Assembly: GCF_006345825.1 (NCBI RefSeq)
Contig: NZ_VCIX01000072.1
Coordinates: 28,349 to 81,748 of the forward strand
Source of the DNA: Paenibacillus paridis
GTDB lineage: Bacteria; Bacillota; Bacilli; Paenibacillales; Paenibacillaceae
DNA: 53,400 nucleotides
Reading direction: 5' to 3'
Made by a program: the position numbers and the translations under genes. Under the pieces are notes generated by a model that was not told the origin of the DNA, ran no database searches, and saw only the letters and a program-made list of their open reading frames with translations. Positions 7,628 to 15,349 of the stretch are shown here, piece by piece (position 1 is the first letter of the stretch; every line of letters begins with the position of its first letter).

Positions 7628-9130
7628 CTACAAATGACGCTTAGCCTCTTCCCACCAGCGATCCATTTCTGTTAAATCAGTCTGGTCAAATTGCTTGCCG
7701 CTTATACGAAGCTGTTCCTCAATATACGCAAATCTACTGCGGAATTTTTTGTTCGTACGCGAGAGCGCCTCCTCGGGATCGGCATGAATGAACCGGGAAG
7801 CATTCACAACAGCAAACAACAAATCGCCAAGTTCCGAAGCTTGCTCTTCTTCGGACTGCGAGGCAATCGCCTCACGCAGCTCCGCAAGCTCCTCTTCGAT
7901 CTTGTCCAGCACCGGTCCAAGCTCATCCCAGTCAAAGCCGACTTTAGCCGCTTTTTTCTGAAGCTTGTACGCCTTCATGAGAGCCGGCAGATCTGGAGGG
8001 ATACCGTCAAGCACCGAGTTGCGGCCCGCATCGGTTCCTTTCAGACGTTTCTCCTCTGCCTTCATCTGCTCCCAGTTGCCAAGCGCCTCCTCGGAATTGC
8101 TGGCATTCAGCTCCCCAAATACATGCGGATGGCGGAAGATAAGTTTCTCGTTTAGTGATTGTATCACATCATAGACCGAAAATGCGCCTGTCTCTTCTTC
8201 CATTTGGCTATGCAGCATTACTTGCAGAATAACATCCCCAAATTCTTCCTGCATGCCATCAGGATCGTCATTATCGATGGCCTCAAGCGCTTCGTACAGC
8301 TCTTCGATGAAATTTTTGCGGATGGATTGATGAGTTTGCTCACGATCCCACGGGCAGCCCTCGGGACTGCGCAGGATAGAGACGATCTCGTGCAGCCGCT
8401 CAAAAGAACGATTGCGAAGCGCCGCATCGTCTGTACGAGGCACCCAAATCAGCGATAAATTGCCGTAGCCTGGCGTGCGGTCCAGCTCATACAGCGGAAC
8501 GCGAATAATTTGCTGCTCTGAAGCAACCCCCAGCGCATGGCCGACCACAACCTCGTAATCGTCGGGATATCTTTCCATCAGCGCAAGCTTTACATCGGAT
8601 GCCGTGAAAGCATCATACACTTGACCGATCAATGTATGCAACTGCGGCTGTAAGAGAGAGGGCTGTAATTCCGCTGCATCCAGCAGCGCAAAGCCTTCAA
8701 TCGGGTCAATCCCAAGACTGACGAACGCTTGGTCGAGAAAACTTTCCCCGCCGATGATTTGAAGCTCGATTCCCGCTTCCGGGCACTGCTCACGAAGCAA
8801 TTGGACGGTACGCTCAGCCACCATCGGGTGACCCGGTACCGCATAAATAAGCGAGCTAGAACCAGCGTTTCCGGCAGAGCCCCGAGCTTCGGCGATTAGG
8901 GTTTCGGCAATCGCTTTGTAGACATCGGGAAAGGAATCATGCTGCTCATAAAGTGTATCGAACGACGTAAAAGCAATGCCATTTTCCGTCAGCATCGACA
9001 TCGCAGGATGCTGCGCGGTGCGTACAAAAACACGCTCCGACGCCTGCAATCTCCGCCAAACGCCAAGCGTCAATTGATCCGGATCGCCCGAGCCGAGACC
9101 GACGACCGTAAGTTGTGGTGTGGACACCAT
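7628..9130 (-). CDS. mazG: Tetrapyrrole methylase-MazG fusion protein (YabN)
   Basis: Two-part protein of 500 residues. Residues 1-225 are a SAM-dependent tetrapyrrole-methylase-like domain (TVVGLGSGDPDQLT at the start and YAVPGHPMVAE near 92). Residues 240-500 hold two MazG nucleoside-triphosphate pyrophosphohydrolase repeats (CPWDREQTHQSIRKNFIEEL; EELYEALEAIDNDD; then GDLLFAVVN), the first with the usual EExxE metal-binding acids. MazG enzymes hydrolyse NTPs and aberrant dNTPs; the job of the fused N-terminal domain is unclear. AGGAGG lies before the ATG. The length and position after yabM match B. subtilis YabN. Confidence 0.93.
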   Translation of the reverse strand: MVSTPQLTVVGLGSGDPDQLTLGVWRRLQASERVFVRTAQHPAMSMLTENGIAFTSFDTLYEQHDSFPDVYKAIAETLIAEARGSAGNAGSSSLIYAVPGHPMVAERTVQLLREQCPEAGIELQIIGGESFLDQAFVSLGIDPIEGFALLDAAELQPSLLQPQLHTLIGQVYDAFTASDVKLALMERYPDDYEVVVGHALGVASEQQIIRVPLYELDRTPGYGNLSLIWVPRTDDAALRNRSFERLHEIVSILRSPEGCPWDREQTHQSIRKNFIEELYEALEAIDNDDPDGMQEEFGDVILQVMLHSQMEEETGAFSVYDVIQSLNEKLIFRHPHVFGELNASNSEEALGNWEQMKAEEKRLKGTDAGRNSVLDGIPPDLPALMKAYKLQKKAAKVGFDWDELGPVLDKIEEELAELREAIASQSEEEQASELGDLLFAVVNASRFIHADPEEALSRTNKKFRSRFAYIEEQLRISGKQFDQTDLTEMDRWWEEAKRHL

Positions 9131-9987
9131 TATAAATCCTCCTTAGAGATGATTTGATATGCTGCTTCCAGCTTTATGGAAAGGGCGCAGCGCCAGCCGC
9201 AAGCCTCGAATGAAACCAACGTGTTGGCATAGGCCAACTGAATCCAAAAATAGGTAATTCAACTCACCATAACCATAAAAATAATAGTCAACTAGGGACT
9301 GTAAAAAGTAATCATGAACCAATTCCAACAAAACTTCAATAACGCAGATTAAATTTTTTTCATGAAGGATTAGCGGTAGTTATGTTGCAACCAGGTTCTT
9401 AGATTGATTAAGACATGTAAAGCTAAAAGTTCGGCTACTAAACGGAGCACTTCGTTTCTCTCGGACGATCCTCAGGCTTCTCAAAAACCCCTCCATATCC
9501 GGTTCATTTGGAGCTGCTGGGCTGGATTAGATCTATTTTTTAGACCTATTTCAGCGAATTCAGCTATATACGCTAATTTAGATCTAGAAAGTAGATCTAT
9601 TTCTCCAAAACTCGGCTATATCCGGTCCATTTGGAGCTGCGTGGCTGGATTAGGTCTATTTTTTAGACCTATTTCAGCTGTTTCGGCTATTTACGGTAAA
9701 ATAGATCTAGAAAGTAGATCTATTTCTCCACACTCAGACCATGGAAATCAAAACAGGAGACCATCATACTTAAAACTGCTGAGATAACAGAAAAACGCCG
9801 GATATATGAACGCAATCAATCGATTTAATTTCATGCAGTGACCGAAATTATGTAGTTGACTCATAGAAACTCTGTAACGGTGAGCACTTGCATCCAATCT
9901 TATCAATGCTTCAAGTAACAAGCCTGCATGAGTTACTGGCTCGAAATATAGGCATCTTAAACTCAAGCAAGATGCCGCATTTGTAGG
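9131..9987. other. 857-bp gene-free region with a tandem repeat
   Basis: No frame here has both a ribosome-binding site and a plausible protein. The notable content is a two-copy 123-bp tandem repeat (9491-9736). The remaining sequence, AT-rich at 9240-9480 and mixed at 9740-9985, shows nothing recognisable. Confidence 0.6.
9491..9736. repeat. 123-bp tandem repeat, two copies, each with two hairpins
   Basis: Copy 1 is about 9491-9613 and copy 2 about 9614-9736, with high identity. Each copy has hairpin A (TAGGTCTA-TTTTT-TAGACCTA, perfect at 9651-9671, one mismatch at 9528-9548) and hairpin B (AAATAGATCTA-GAAAG-TAGATCTATTT, 11-bp stem at 9699-9725, 8-bp stem in copy 1). The period is a multiple of three, so a plus-strand frame stays open through it; I regard that as incidental. 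Confidence 0.8.
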
Positions 9988-10018
9988 AGCTAACCGCCAT
10001 TTCGCCGGTTAGCTCTCA
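9988..10018 (-). other. Hairpin spanning the yabM stop codon
   Basis: Minus strand GAGCTAACC pairs with GGTTAGCTC. The TAA stop of the flippase gene lies in the left arm. No T-run follows, so it is either a weak terminator or an mRNA 3' stabiliser. Confidence 0.5.
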
Positions 10019-12339
10019 TCTTTCGCTGGCGGAATAAGCCGCCAGCGCCGCAAACGGGCGGCCAATGCGCCGCCGCCCGGCAGCGCGCGCAATTCGCGCG
10101 CGCTCACGGCGCCGCCGCGCAATGCCGCGGCGCCAAAGGCGCAAGCGCCGACGGCGACGCACGTCAGCGCAAGCGCAGCTGCTGCCGCCCTAGGCGGCAG
10201 CCCGCCGAGCGCGGCGTTCAGCGCTCGCTCGGCGACAAGAAGCGCCGCGGCCATGACCGCGAGCGCAAAGCCCGTGCCTGCGGCCGCGCGGCCAGGCGCC
10301 GGCCAACGCCTCCGCTTCGCCGCTCCGCTCGCACCTTCCGCTTCACCGCTCACCTCATCGCTCCCACGTTCCGCCGTCGCACTCGCACCATCCGCTACAC
10401 CGCTCGCCTCATCACGCCTACGTTTCACCGCCACACTCGCACCTTCCGCTTCACCGCTCGCCTCATCACGCCTACGTTTCACCGCCACACTCGCGCCTTC
10501 CGCTTCACCGCTCACCTCATCGCTCCCACGTTCCACCGCCGCACTCGCGCCTTCCGCTCCACCGCTCACCTCATCGCTCCCACGTTCCGCCGTCGCACTC
10601 GCACCTTCCGCTTCACCGCTCACCTCATCGCTCCCACGCACCGCCGCCGCACTCGCGCCTTCCGCTCCGCCGCTCGCCGGATCGCTCCAGCGTTCCGTCG
10701 CCAACGCACTCGCACCTTCCGCTCCGCCGCTCACCTCATGGCTCCTACGTGACGCTGCATTCGTACGCTCGCCGACGTAAGACTCGCCGCGCATGGTTCC
10801 CCAAGTACCCGTCATTGACGCTCCCGCTGCTGCGGCATGATAGCGAACAGCAATCGTGCCAAGCAGCGCAGCAGCGCTTAAGGCCACGACTCCGCCAATG
10901 GCGGCGCCTTCAATGCCGTATGAAGGAACAAGCACAGCGTTAAGCACGCCTTTCAGCACAGCCGCCAATAGCAGCAGAACCGCTGGAATTCGAACTGCGC
11001 CAAGACTTTGCAGCACCGGTGCAGTTACCGCGTTCACACTGCCAGCTAGGGCGGTGCAGCCGATTAAGGCAAACGCTAAGGTTCCTTTGGCGTCCTCATA
11101 CAGCATAATATTGAGCGGCTCCGCAAGCAGCACTAGGCCTACGGCTGCCGCCGCCCCAATTGCCCATGCCGCCCGTTCAACAAGCGAGAGCTGCGTGCGC
11201 AGCTGCCCGTAGGCCCCCCTCATCCGTGCAAGCGCCAGCCCAGGAACCAACGCAGCCGCCGCAGCTCCAGCCACCATTACAACCAGCTGAACTAGCGGCT
11301 GCGCTCTACTGTAAATGCCGAACATCCCCATCGCATGCGCTTCAGAGGCTCCGCTTACTTGCAGCAATCTCGGCACAGTAAAGGCATCCACTACGCCAAG
11401 TACCGGAACGACAACGGCCCCGAGCGCAACAGGCAGGGCTATGACAGCAAGCTTTTTAATCTCTTCTTTTAAGGCGTCAGCTTTGCGGCTGAAACGCTCG
11501 CCTGTTCGTTTGCTCCATGAAGAAACAGCCAGTATCAGCAAAGCCGCTGCTCCTCCGAACGCAGAACCGCTCATTACGCCCGAGGCCACAGAAGCCTCCG
11601 CCCAGCCCGCCGACCAGCTTAATCCAAGCACAAGAAGCATTACCCCCACCCGTACCATTTGCTCGACAACCTGCGATGCAGCGGATAAGCCCATCTTTCC
11701 AAGGCCTTGCATATAACCACGCAATGCGGCGACAAAAGGAGCTAACAGCAGAGCAAAGGATACCGATCGTATCGCCCCCGACGTCTCTGCATCGCCAATC
11801 CAGCGCGCCACATGATCCGATCCCGCCCACATGAAGCCAAAAGACACGATGCCTGTCATGCCAAGCAGCAGCAAAGCCGCATATAGCGTTCTCCTTACCC
11901 CTTCCGTATCATTTCCTTTTCGCAGCCTCTCCGCAATGAGCAAGGACACTGCCGTAGGCAGCCCCGCTGTTGCCAAGGAAGCGGCCAACTGGTAGAACGG
12001 ATAAACTGCATTATAAATGCCAAATACCCGGTCTCCCGCCATATTTTGCAGCGGTATTTTCTGAAAAACGCCGATCAGCTTAGACAGCAATGCCGCGCCT
12101 GCCATCAGCACGACGCCATTCACAAGAAGCCGTTTAGAGCCGCGCCCCACTTGAACTCTGCCTTCTGCAGACGGTTGATCGCCCCCCTCAGCAGTTGCTC
12201 CAACTTCCAAAGAAGGCATCAATTCCTCGACTTTGCTCTTGTCTACTGCTCCTTTTACGGCCGCATTATCCGTCTTTCGACCACCCGCCAGCTCCAGCCC
12301 ATCCGCTGCATGTCCATTTTCCCCCGGCTTGCGGTTCAT
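10009..12339 (-). CDS. yabM: YabM/SpoVB-type polysaccharide flippase with tandem-repeat insert
   Basis: Polytopic MATE/MOP-superfamily lipid-linked glycan flippase, the group of YabM, SpoVB and MurJ. The core has about 14 hydrophobic segments beginning at about residue 70 (LLVNGVVLMAGAALLSKLIG, a typical first helix). The 776 residues far exceed the roughly 530 of B. subtilis YabM. The excess is a 65-residue polar N-terminus and a block at about residues 530-677 of eight repeats of 18 residues (consensus DEVSGEAEGASAAVERGS) between the twelfth-or-so helix and the last two helices. The final 100 residues are very Ala/Leu-rich and encoded by unusually GC-rich DNA (10020-10300). The start is set at the ATG with AGGAG 8 nt upstream; a GTG three codons earlier has no spacing for an SD. 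Confidence 0.88.
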   Translation of the reverse strand: MNRKPGENGHAADGLELAGGRKTDNAAVKGAVDKSKVEELMPSLEVGATAEGGDQPSAEGRVQVGRGSKRLLVNGVVLMAGAALLSKLIGVFQKIPLQNMAGDRVFGIYNAVYPFYQLAASLATAGLPTAVSLLIAERLRKGNDTEGVRRTLYAALLLLGMTGIVSFGFMWAGSDHVARWIGDAETSGAIRSVSFALLLAPFVAALRGYMQGLGKMGLSAASQVVEQMVRVGVMLLVLGLSWSAGWAEASVASGVMSGSAFGGAAALLILAVSSWSKRTGERFSRKADALKEEIKKLAVIALPVALGAVVVPVLGVVDAFTVPRLLQVSGASEAHAMGMFGIYSRAQPLVQLVVMVAGAAAAALVPGLALARMRGAYGQLRTQLSLVERAAWAIGAAAAVGLVLLAEPLNIMLYEDAKGTLAFALIGCTALAGSVNAVTAPVLQSLGAVRIPAVLLLLAAVLKGVLNAVLVPSYGIEGAAIGGVVALSAAALLGTIAVRYHAAAAGASMTGTWGTMRGESYVGERTNAASRRSHEVSGGAEGASALATERWSDPASGGAEGASAAAVRGSDEVSGEAEGASATAERGSDEVSGGAEGASAAVERGSDEVSGEAEGASVAVKRRRDEASGEAEGASVAVKRRRDEASGVADGASATAERGSDEVSGEAEGASGAAKRRRWPAPGRAAAGTGFALAVMAAALLVAERALNAALGGLPPRAAAAALALTCVAVGACAFGAAALRGGAVSARELRALPGGGALAARLRRWRLIPPAKDES
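10317..10745 (-). repeat. Eight 54-bp tandem repeats inside yabM
   Basis: In-frame 54-bp units encode 18-residue repeats. Units 3-8 start DEVSG or DEASG and share GASA/GASV at positions 9-12; the end of the unit alternates between an acidic/serine form (ERGS) and a basic form (KRRR). Neighbouring units are nearly identical, which points to recent expansion. This stretch is a likely site of length variation between strains. Confidence 0.9.
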
Positions 12340-12401
12340 CTGCCCCACTCCTGCCTATCCCTCGATTGATATTGGTCTTTATTATACCTCACAATCGCAA
12401 A

Positions 12402-12446
12402 CCTTGAAAAAGCTTCCCCAATCAAGATTTCTCTCGATCAAAGAAG
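12402..12446 (-). terminator. Probable terminator of spoVT
   Basis: Minus strand AGCTTC...GAAGCT with a long loop and a following TTTTT, about 45 nt past the spoVT stop. The stem is short, hence the low confidence. Confidence 0.45.
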
Positions 12447-12490
12447 CTGTCTCCACACTCTTGTATTCCCTTTTTCAAACATTCCGTGAT

Positions 12491-13033
12491 TTATTGCTCC
12501 ATTTGCTTGGCTAGGAAACCTGCTGCCGTCTCTGCCATCTTAGTTTCCATATTAGCCATTTTCACCGATTCATCCTTGCTTAGCAGCACAACGGTACCAA
12601 TCGGATCACCGCCCGCAATGATCGGAGCAATGACGAAGGAGCTGTAATTCTCCTGCGTATCCTTAATGATTTCGAATGCGCCGCCGTTAGCCTCTGTCAT
12701 CGTTTTGCGGTTTTCCATACAGCTCTCCAGAACAGCTCCCACTTGCTTGTCCAACAGCTCTTTTTTGGATGCTCCAGCGACAGCAATGATGTTGTCCCGG
12801 TCTGTAATTAAAGTTACATGGTTCGTGCCCTCAAACAACGACTCCGCATATTCTTTAGCGAAATCGCCCAGTTCACCGATAGGAGAATATTTTTTCAAAA
12901 TAACTTCGCCATCACGATCTACAAATATTTCTAGAGGGTCACCCTCGCGAATACGCAGTGTACGGCGGATCTCCTTCGGAATCACCACACGCCCGAGATC
13001 ATCGATGCGACGTACAATTCCAGTTGCTTTCAT
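12491..13033 (-). CDS. spoVT: Stage V sporulation protein T, AbrB-like regulator
   Basis: Forespore transcription factor that tunes the sigma-G regulon. Residues 1-50 are the swapped-hairpin AbrB DNA-binding domain (MKATGIVRRIDDLGRVVIPK, then RIREGDPLEIFVDRDGEV); residues 60-178 are a GAF-like domain. The 180 residues match B. subtilis (178). Sequence similarity to the abrB product at 44509 is confined to the N-terminal domain. It is followed by yabM as in B. subtilis, but upstream it borders the accessory block instead of mfd. Confidence 0.97.
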   Translation of the reverse strand: MKATGIVRRIDDLGRVVIPKEIRRTLRIREGDPLEIFVDRDGEVILKKYSPIGELGDFAKEYAESLFEGTNHVTLITDRDNIIAVAGASKKELLDKQVGAVLESCMENRKTMTEANGGAFEIIKDTQENYSSFVIAPIIAGGDPIGTVVLLSKDESVKMANMETKMAETAAGFLAKQMEQ

Positions 13034-13670
13034 TTCTTGTTGCCCCGCTTTCCTAGAGGATTTTGAATCGACTGGACTTTTGCTGCTCGTTTATAACGAA
13101 GAAGAAACATCCTTCAAAGATTTTGAATCTGACCATAGTATTCATCCGCTCCCAATATCTTATACACGGATGACATTTCCGACCAAACGTTCCATCTCCT
13201 TGTACAAAAACGGCCAATGGCATGGCTCGTTTTCGTGCTTCCACTTCCTTATCATCCCTTTTCAGCATGCCCCGTTTCCTGCTTTTGCTTGCATCTTAAT
13301 CAGAATATTTTGGTTGCGCAGTCAGACCGCATATTCGATCTATTTAATTCAACTTCCATTCTCATGCATTACACAATTTTAGAATACCCTTTTACTTTTT
13401 TCGTGAAAATTCATTGTTTTATGGGGGTCATGCAGTATAATGCATGTACATTTGAAAGAAAAAGCGAAGAAAGCTTAAATAAATGGCAAAGTTAGCCCTG
13501 GGGAAAATTTTCTAATGAAGTAAACAAGATAGCTATACTACGGGGTTGGTGGCGATACGGCGACGACAGCTTCATCGTAGTCAATGGCAGTCAATGACTT
13601 GATAAGCTGTCGCATGCCTGAAGAGAAGAGGAATGGAACACGGATGCGAAAGAGGGACAAATACGCTTTA
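13034..13670. other. Gene-free region upstream of spoVT
   Basis: About 640 bp. A direct repeat GATTTTGAATC occurs near 13061 and 13119, and a plus-strand TATAAT (near 13437) has no clear -35. No convincing sigma-G promoter for spoVT was found. A stem-loop at 13565-13611 is listed separately. No credible gene. Confidence 0.5.
13565..13611. other. Stem-loop with internal direct repeat
   Basis: GACAGCTT (13565-13572) pairs with AAGCTGTC (13604-13611). The loop contains AGTCAATG twice, two bases apart. It has no T-run and no adjacent gene that explains it. Confidence 0.4.
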
Positions 13671-13835
13671 TTATTCTGCCGATTTAGAGAAAGCCTCGGG
13701 ATGTCGGAAAAACAGAACGGTCGCAATCACGCCAAATACCGCAAGGGCAGTACTGCTTTTCTTTAATGCCAAGGGAGTTAGTAATTTCTGCTCCTTAGAA
13801 GCCTCTATTTTCTTTGCTCGCTCCATTGCCGTCAT
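13671..13835 (-). CDS. Small single-pass membrane protein, hypothetical
   Basis: A 54-residue frame with a strong SD (GGGAGG 8 nt before the ATG), a charged N-terminus (MTAMERAKKIEASKEQ) and one hydrophobic helix (STALAVFGVIATVLFF, about residues 32-47). It lies about 90 nt past the ABC ATPase and could be read with it. I see no permease signature, so I do not call it a remnant of a missing permease, though that remains possible. No family recognised. Confidence 0.4.
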   Translation of the reverse strand: MTAMERAKKIEASKEQKLLTPLALKKSSTALAVFGVIATVLFFRHPEAFSKSAE

Positions 13836-13926
13836 TCCTATTTCCTCCCTCATGGTTTGGATAACAACTAAATTAGTTACTCTAACCTTTCCTCCACAGC
13901 CGTCTGCGCATCGTAAAAAAAGCAAT

Positions 13927-14700
13927 TTAGTGCTTAAGAAGCTGTCCAAGCTCTCGCTTTAGGGCCAAAAAGTCAGGATGCTCACGCACCTCTGGCGAGC
14001 GCCCTTCAGGCAATTCCACGCGATATTCCTTCAAAATCCGGCCCGGTCCGGCTCCCATGACCACGATGCGCTGCGACAGAAATATCGCTTCATCAATATC
14101 ATGAGTAATAAAGAGAACGGTCGTTTTCTCCCTCTCCCATACTTCAAGGAGCATCTCCTGCATCTCCAGCTTCGTCTGCGCATCCAGTGCCCCAAAAGGT
14201 TCATCCATCAGCAACACCTTCGGTCGGTTGGCTAGTGCCCGCGCTATGGCTACCCTCTGCTTCATGCCCCCGGACAACTGCTTCGGGTAGGACTTTGCGA
14301 AAGATTCAAGGCGAATAACCTTCAGAAAATAATTAGACAGCTTACGACGGTCCAAAATTGAAATGCCTTTCAGTTTCATGCCATATTCAATATTTTCACG
14401 GACCGTTAGCCAAGGAAACAGCGTATACCCTTGAAAGACCATCCCCCGGTCAGCGCCAGGTCCGATAATGTCCTCGCCATCCACCTGGAGCGACCCGCCG
14501 CTCGGCTCGTCCAAGCCTGCCACCATGCGAAGCAGCGTTGATTTCCCGCAGCCTGAAGGTCCTACAATCGTGAGAAACTCGTTTTCGCCAATGTTCAGGT
14601 CGATGTCGCGAAGAGCTTCGAAACGGCTTTTCTTTGACTCATATACCTTTTGCAATCCGCGAATCTCAATAGTCCCGTTGGTCGATTTAGCTGTCAGCAT
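13927..14700 (-). CDS. ABC transporter ATP-binding protein, nitrate/sulfonate/taurine type
   Basis: ATPase subunit of the NrtD/SsuB/TauB group, 257 residues. Walker A GPSGCGKST (about residue 48), Q-loop, signature LSGGMKQRVAIARAL (about 143), Walker B LLMDEPFGALD (about 165) and switch histidine ITHD are all intact. The family imports small anions, sulfonates or pyrimidine precursors with a permease and a binding protein; neither partner gene is present in the window. A guanidine-I riboswitch and terminator precede it, so guanidine or a related compound may be the substrate, or the ATPase may serve a transporter encoded elsewhere. SD GGGGAG before the ATG. Confidence 0.9.
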   Translation of the reverse strand: MLTAKSTNGTIEIRGLQKVYESKKSRFEALRDIDLNIGENEFLTIVGPSGCGKSTLLRMVAGLDEPSGGSLQVDGEDIIGPGADRGMVFQGYTLFPWLTVRENIEYGMKLKGISILDRRKLSNYFLKVIRLESFAKSYPKQLSGGMKQRVAIARALANRPKVLLMDEPFGALDAQTKLEMQEMLLEVWEREKTTVLFITHDIDEAIFLSQRIVVMGAGPGRILKEYRVELPEGRSPEVREHPDFLALKRELGQLLKH

Positions 14701-14726
14701 TCGATCACTCCCCAGTAGATTTAATT

Positions 14727-14757
14727 AAAAAAAAGCCTAGGAGATCGTCTCCCAGGC
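14727..14757 (-). terminator. Riboswitch-controlled terminator before the ABC ATPase gene
   Basis: Minus strand GCCTGGGAGA pairs with TCTCCTAGGC and is followed by eight T. The left arm is part of the conserved 3' end of the ykkC aptamer, so ligand binding and terminator formation should exclude each other. Confidence 0.9.
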
Positions 14758-14912
14758 TTTTATCCTTCCGTGTTATACAGCCCCTCGGTTTAGAGCCATT
14801 CATGGCTACCTGTTCGCTATACGCTATCTCTCGGACCAGAACTCAAACGCTTTCGCCCATCTGCAAGAAATCAACAGAGGCTTCATATCGATTGAACGGA
14901 ACCCTAGACAGC
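14748..14912 (-). ncRNA. Guanidine-I riboswitch (ykkC motif)
   Basis: The minus strand carries the hallmark blocks in order: CTAGGGTTCCG (14897-14907), TGGTCCGAGAGA (about 14828-14839), and ACACGG followed by GGATAAAAGCCTGGGAGA (about 14748-14772). These are the conserved segments of the ykkC class. Subtype 1 binds guanidinium; subtypes 2a/2b bind ppGpp or PRPP and precede other kinds of genes. The transporter ATPase downstream favours the guanidine type. The overlap with the terminator predicts an ON switch. Confidence 0.88.
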
Positions 14913-14983
14913 TTTTTTTGTTCCCATCCATATTACGGAGGAGAACCTATATTTAATTGTCATAAAACCTAACGTTAATTCGA

Positions 14984-15013
14984 ATTATAACGTCGAACAT
15001 GCGCCTTTGTCAA
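14984..15013 (-). promoter_or_regulatory. Promoter of the guanidine riboswitch transcript
   Basis: Minus strand: TTGACA at 15008-15013 and TATAAT at 14984-14989, 18 bp apart. Both hexamers are perfect. The transcript would start about 65 nt before the aptamer. Confidence 0.85.
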
Positions 15014-15082
15014 CGATTATGTAATATTAATTAACATGAAAGCCCTCATTTTTAGTTAAACGCCTCAACCGTAATCATCACA

Positions 15083-15116
15083 AAAAAGGCCGTGCAGAAT
15101 GATTCTGCACAGCCAT
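15083..15116 (-). terminator. Terminator after the SPFH/ribbon-helix-helix pair
   Basis: Minus strand GGCTGTGCAGAAT pairs with ATTCTGCACGGCC and is followed by six T. Confidence 0.85.
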
Positions 15117-15157
15117 TTCCTTTAACTGCTCTTTTGGAACTTCAATTTTCCACTAAT

Positions 15158-15337
15158 TCAGGATTCATTTTCTTCCTTCGGCGTCTTCTTCAGCCGCCCT
15201 GCCTTGCCCAGCGCTTCTCTCAGCAAAAATTCAATGTGCCCATTGACGCTCCGGAATTCATCCGCCGCCCACTGCTCCAACGCGCGGTGAATTTCAGGAT
15301 CCAATCGAAGCGGAAATGCTTTCTTTTCTTTTGCCAT
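15158..15337 (-). CDS. Small ribbon-helix-helix (Arc-like) protein
   Basis: A 59-residue protein: MAKEKKAFPLRLDPEIHRAL forms the strand and first helix of an Arc/MetJ-type DNA-binding fold, followed by RSVNGHIEFLLREAL as the second helix and a charged tail (KKTPKEENES). GAGG lies upstream of the ATG. It starts 12 nt after the SPFH stop, so the two are one operon with a shared terminator. Arc-like genes commonly neighbour such SPFH genes, but the role is unknown; it resembles the DNA-binding part of HicB-type antitoxins without a toxin partner here. Confidence 0.8.
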   Translation of the reverse strand: MAKEKKAFPLRLDPEIHRALEQWAADEFRSVNGHIEFLLREALGKAGRLKKTPKEENES

Positions 15338-15349
15338 TTCAATCAGCCT

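Noticed and set aside
9404..9787. 127-residue plus-strand frame with a 41-residue internal duplication
   Set aside because: The open frame follows from a 123-bp period divisible by three. No SD, and the DNA is dominated by hairpins, so a structured repeat is more likely than a protein.
10253..10780. Long plus-strand open frame rich in Ala/Pro/Ser
   Set aside because: It mirrors the 54-bp repeats of yabM on the other strand; repeat units free of stops in one frame keep others open too. No ribosome-binding site.
13280..13330. Possible sigma-G promoter of spoVT (GAATA...CAAAATA)
   Set aside because: Spacer of 19 and a mismatch in the -10; too far from the gene to trust.
13538..13726. Short minus-strand frame below the small membrane protein, considered as remnant permease
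   Set aside because: No hydrophobic helices or EAA loop; nothing supports a permease pseudogene.
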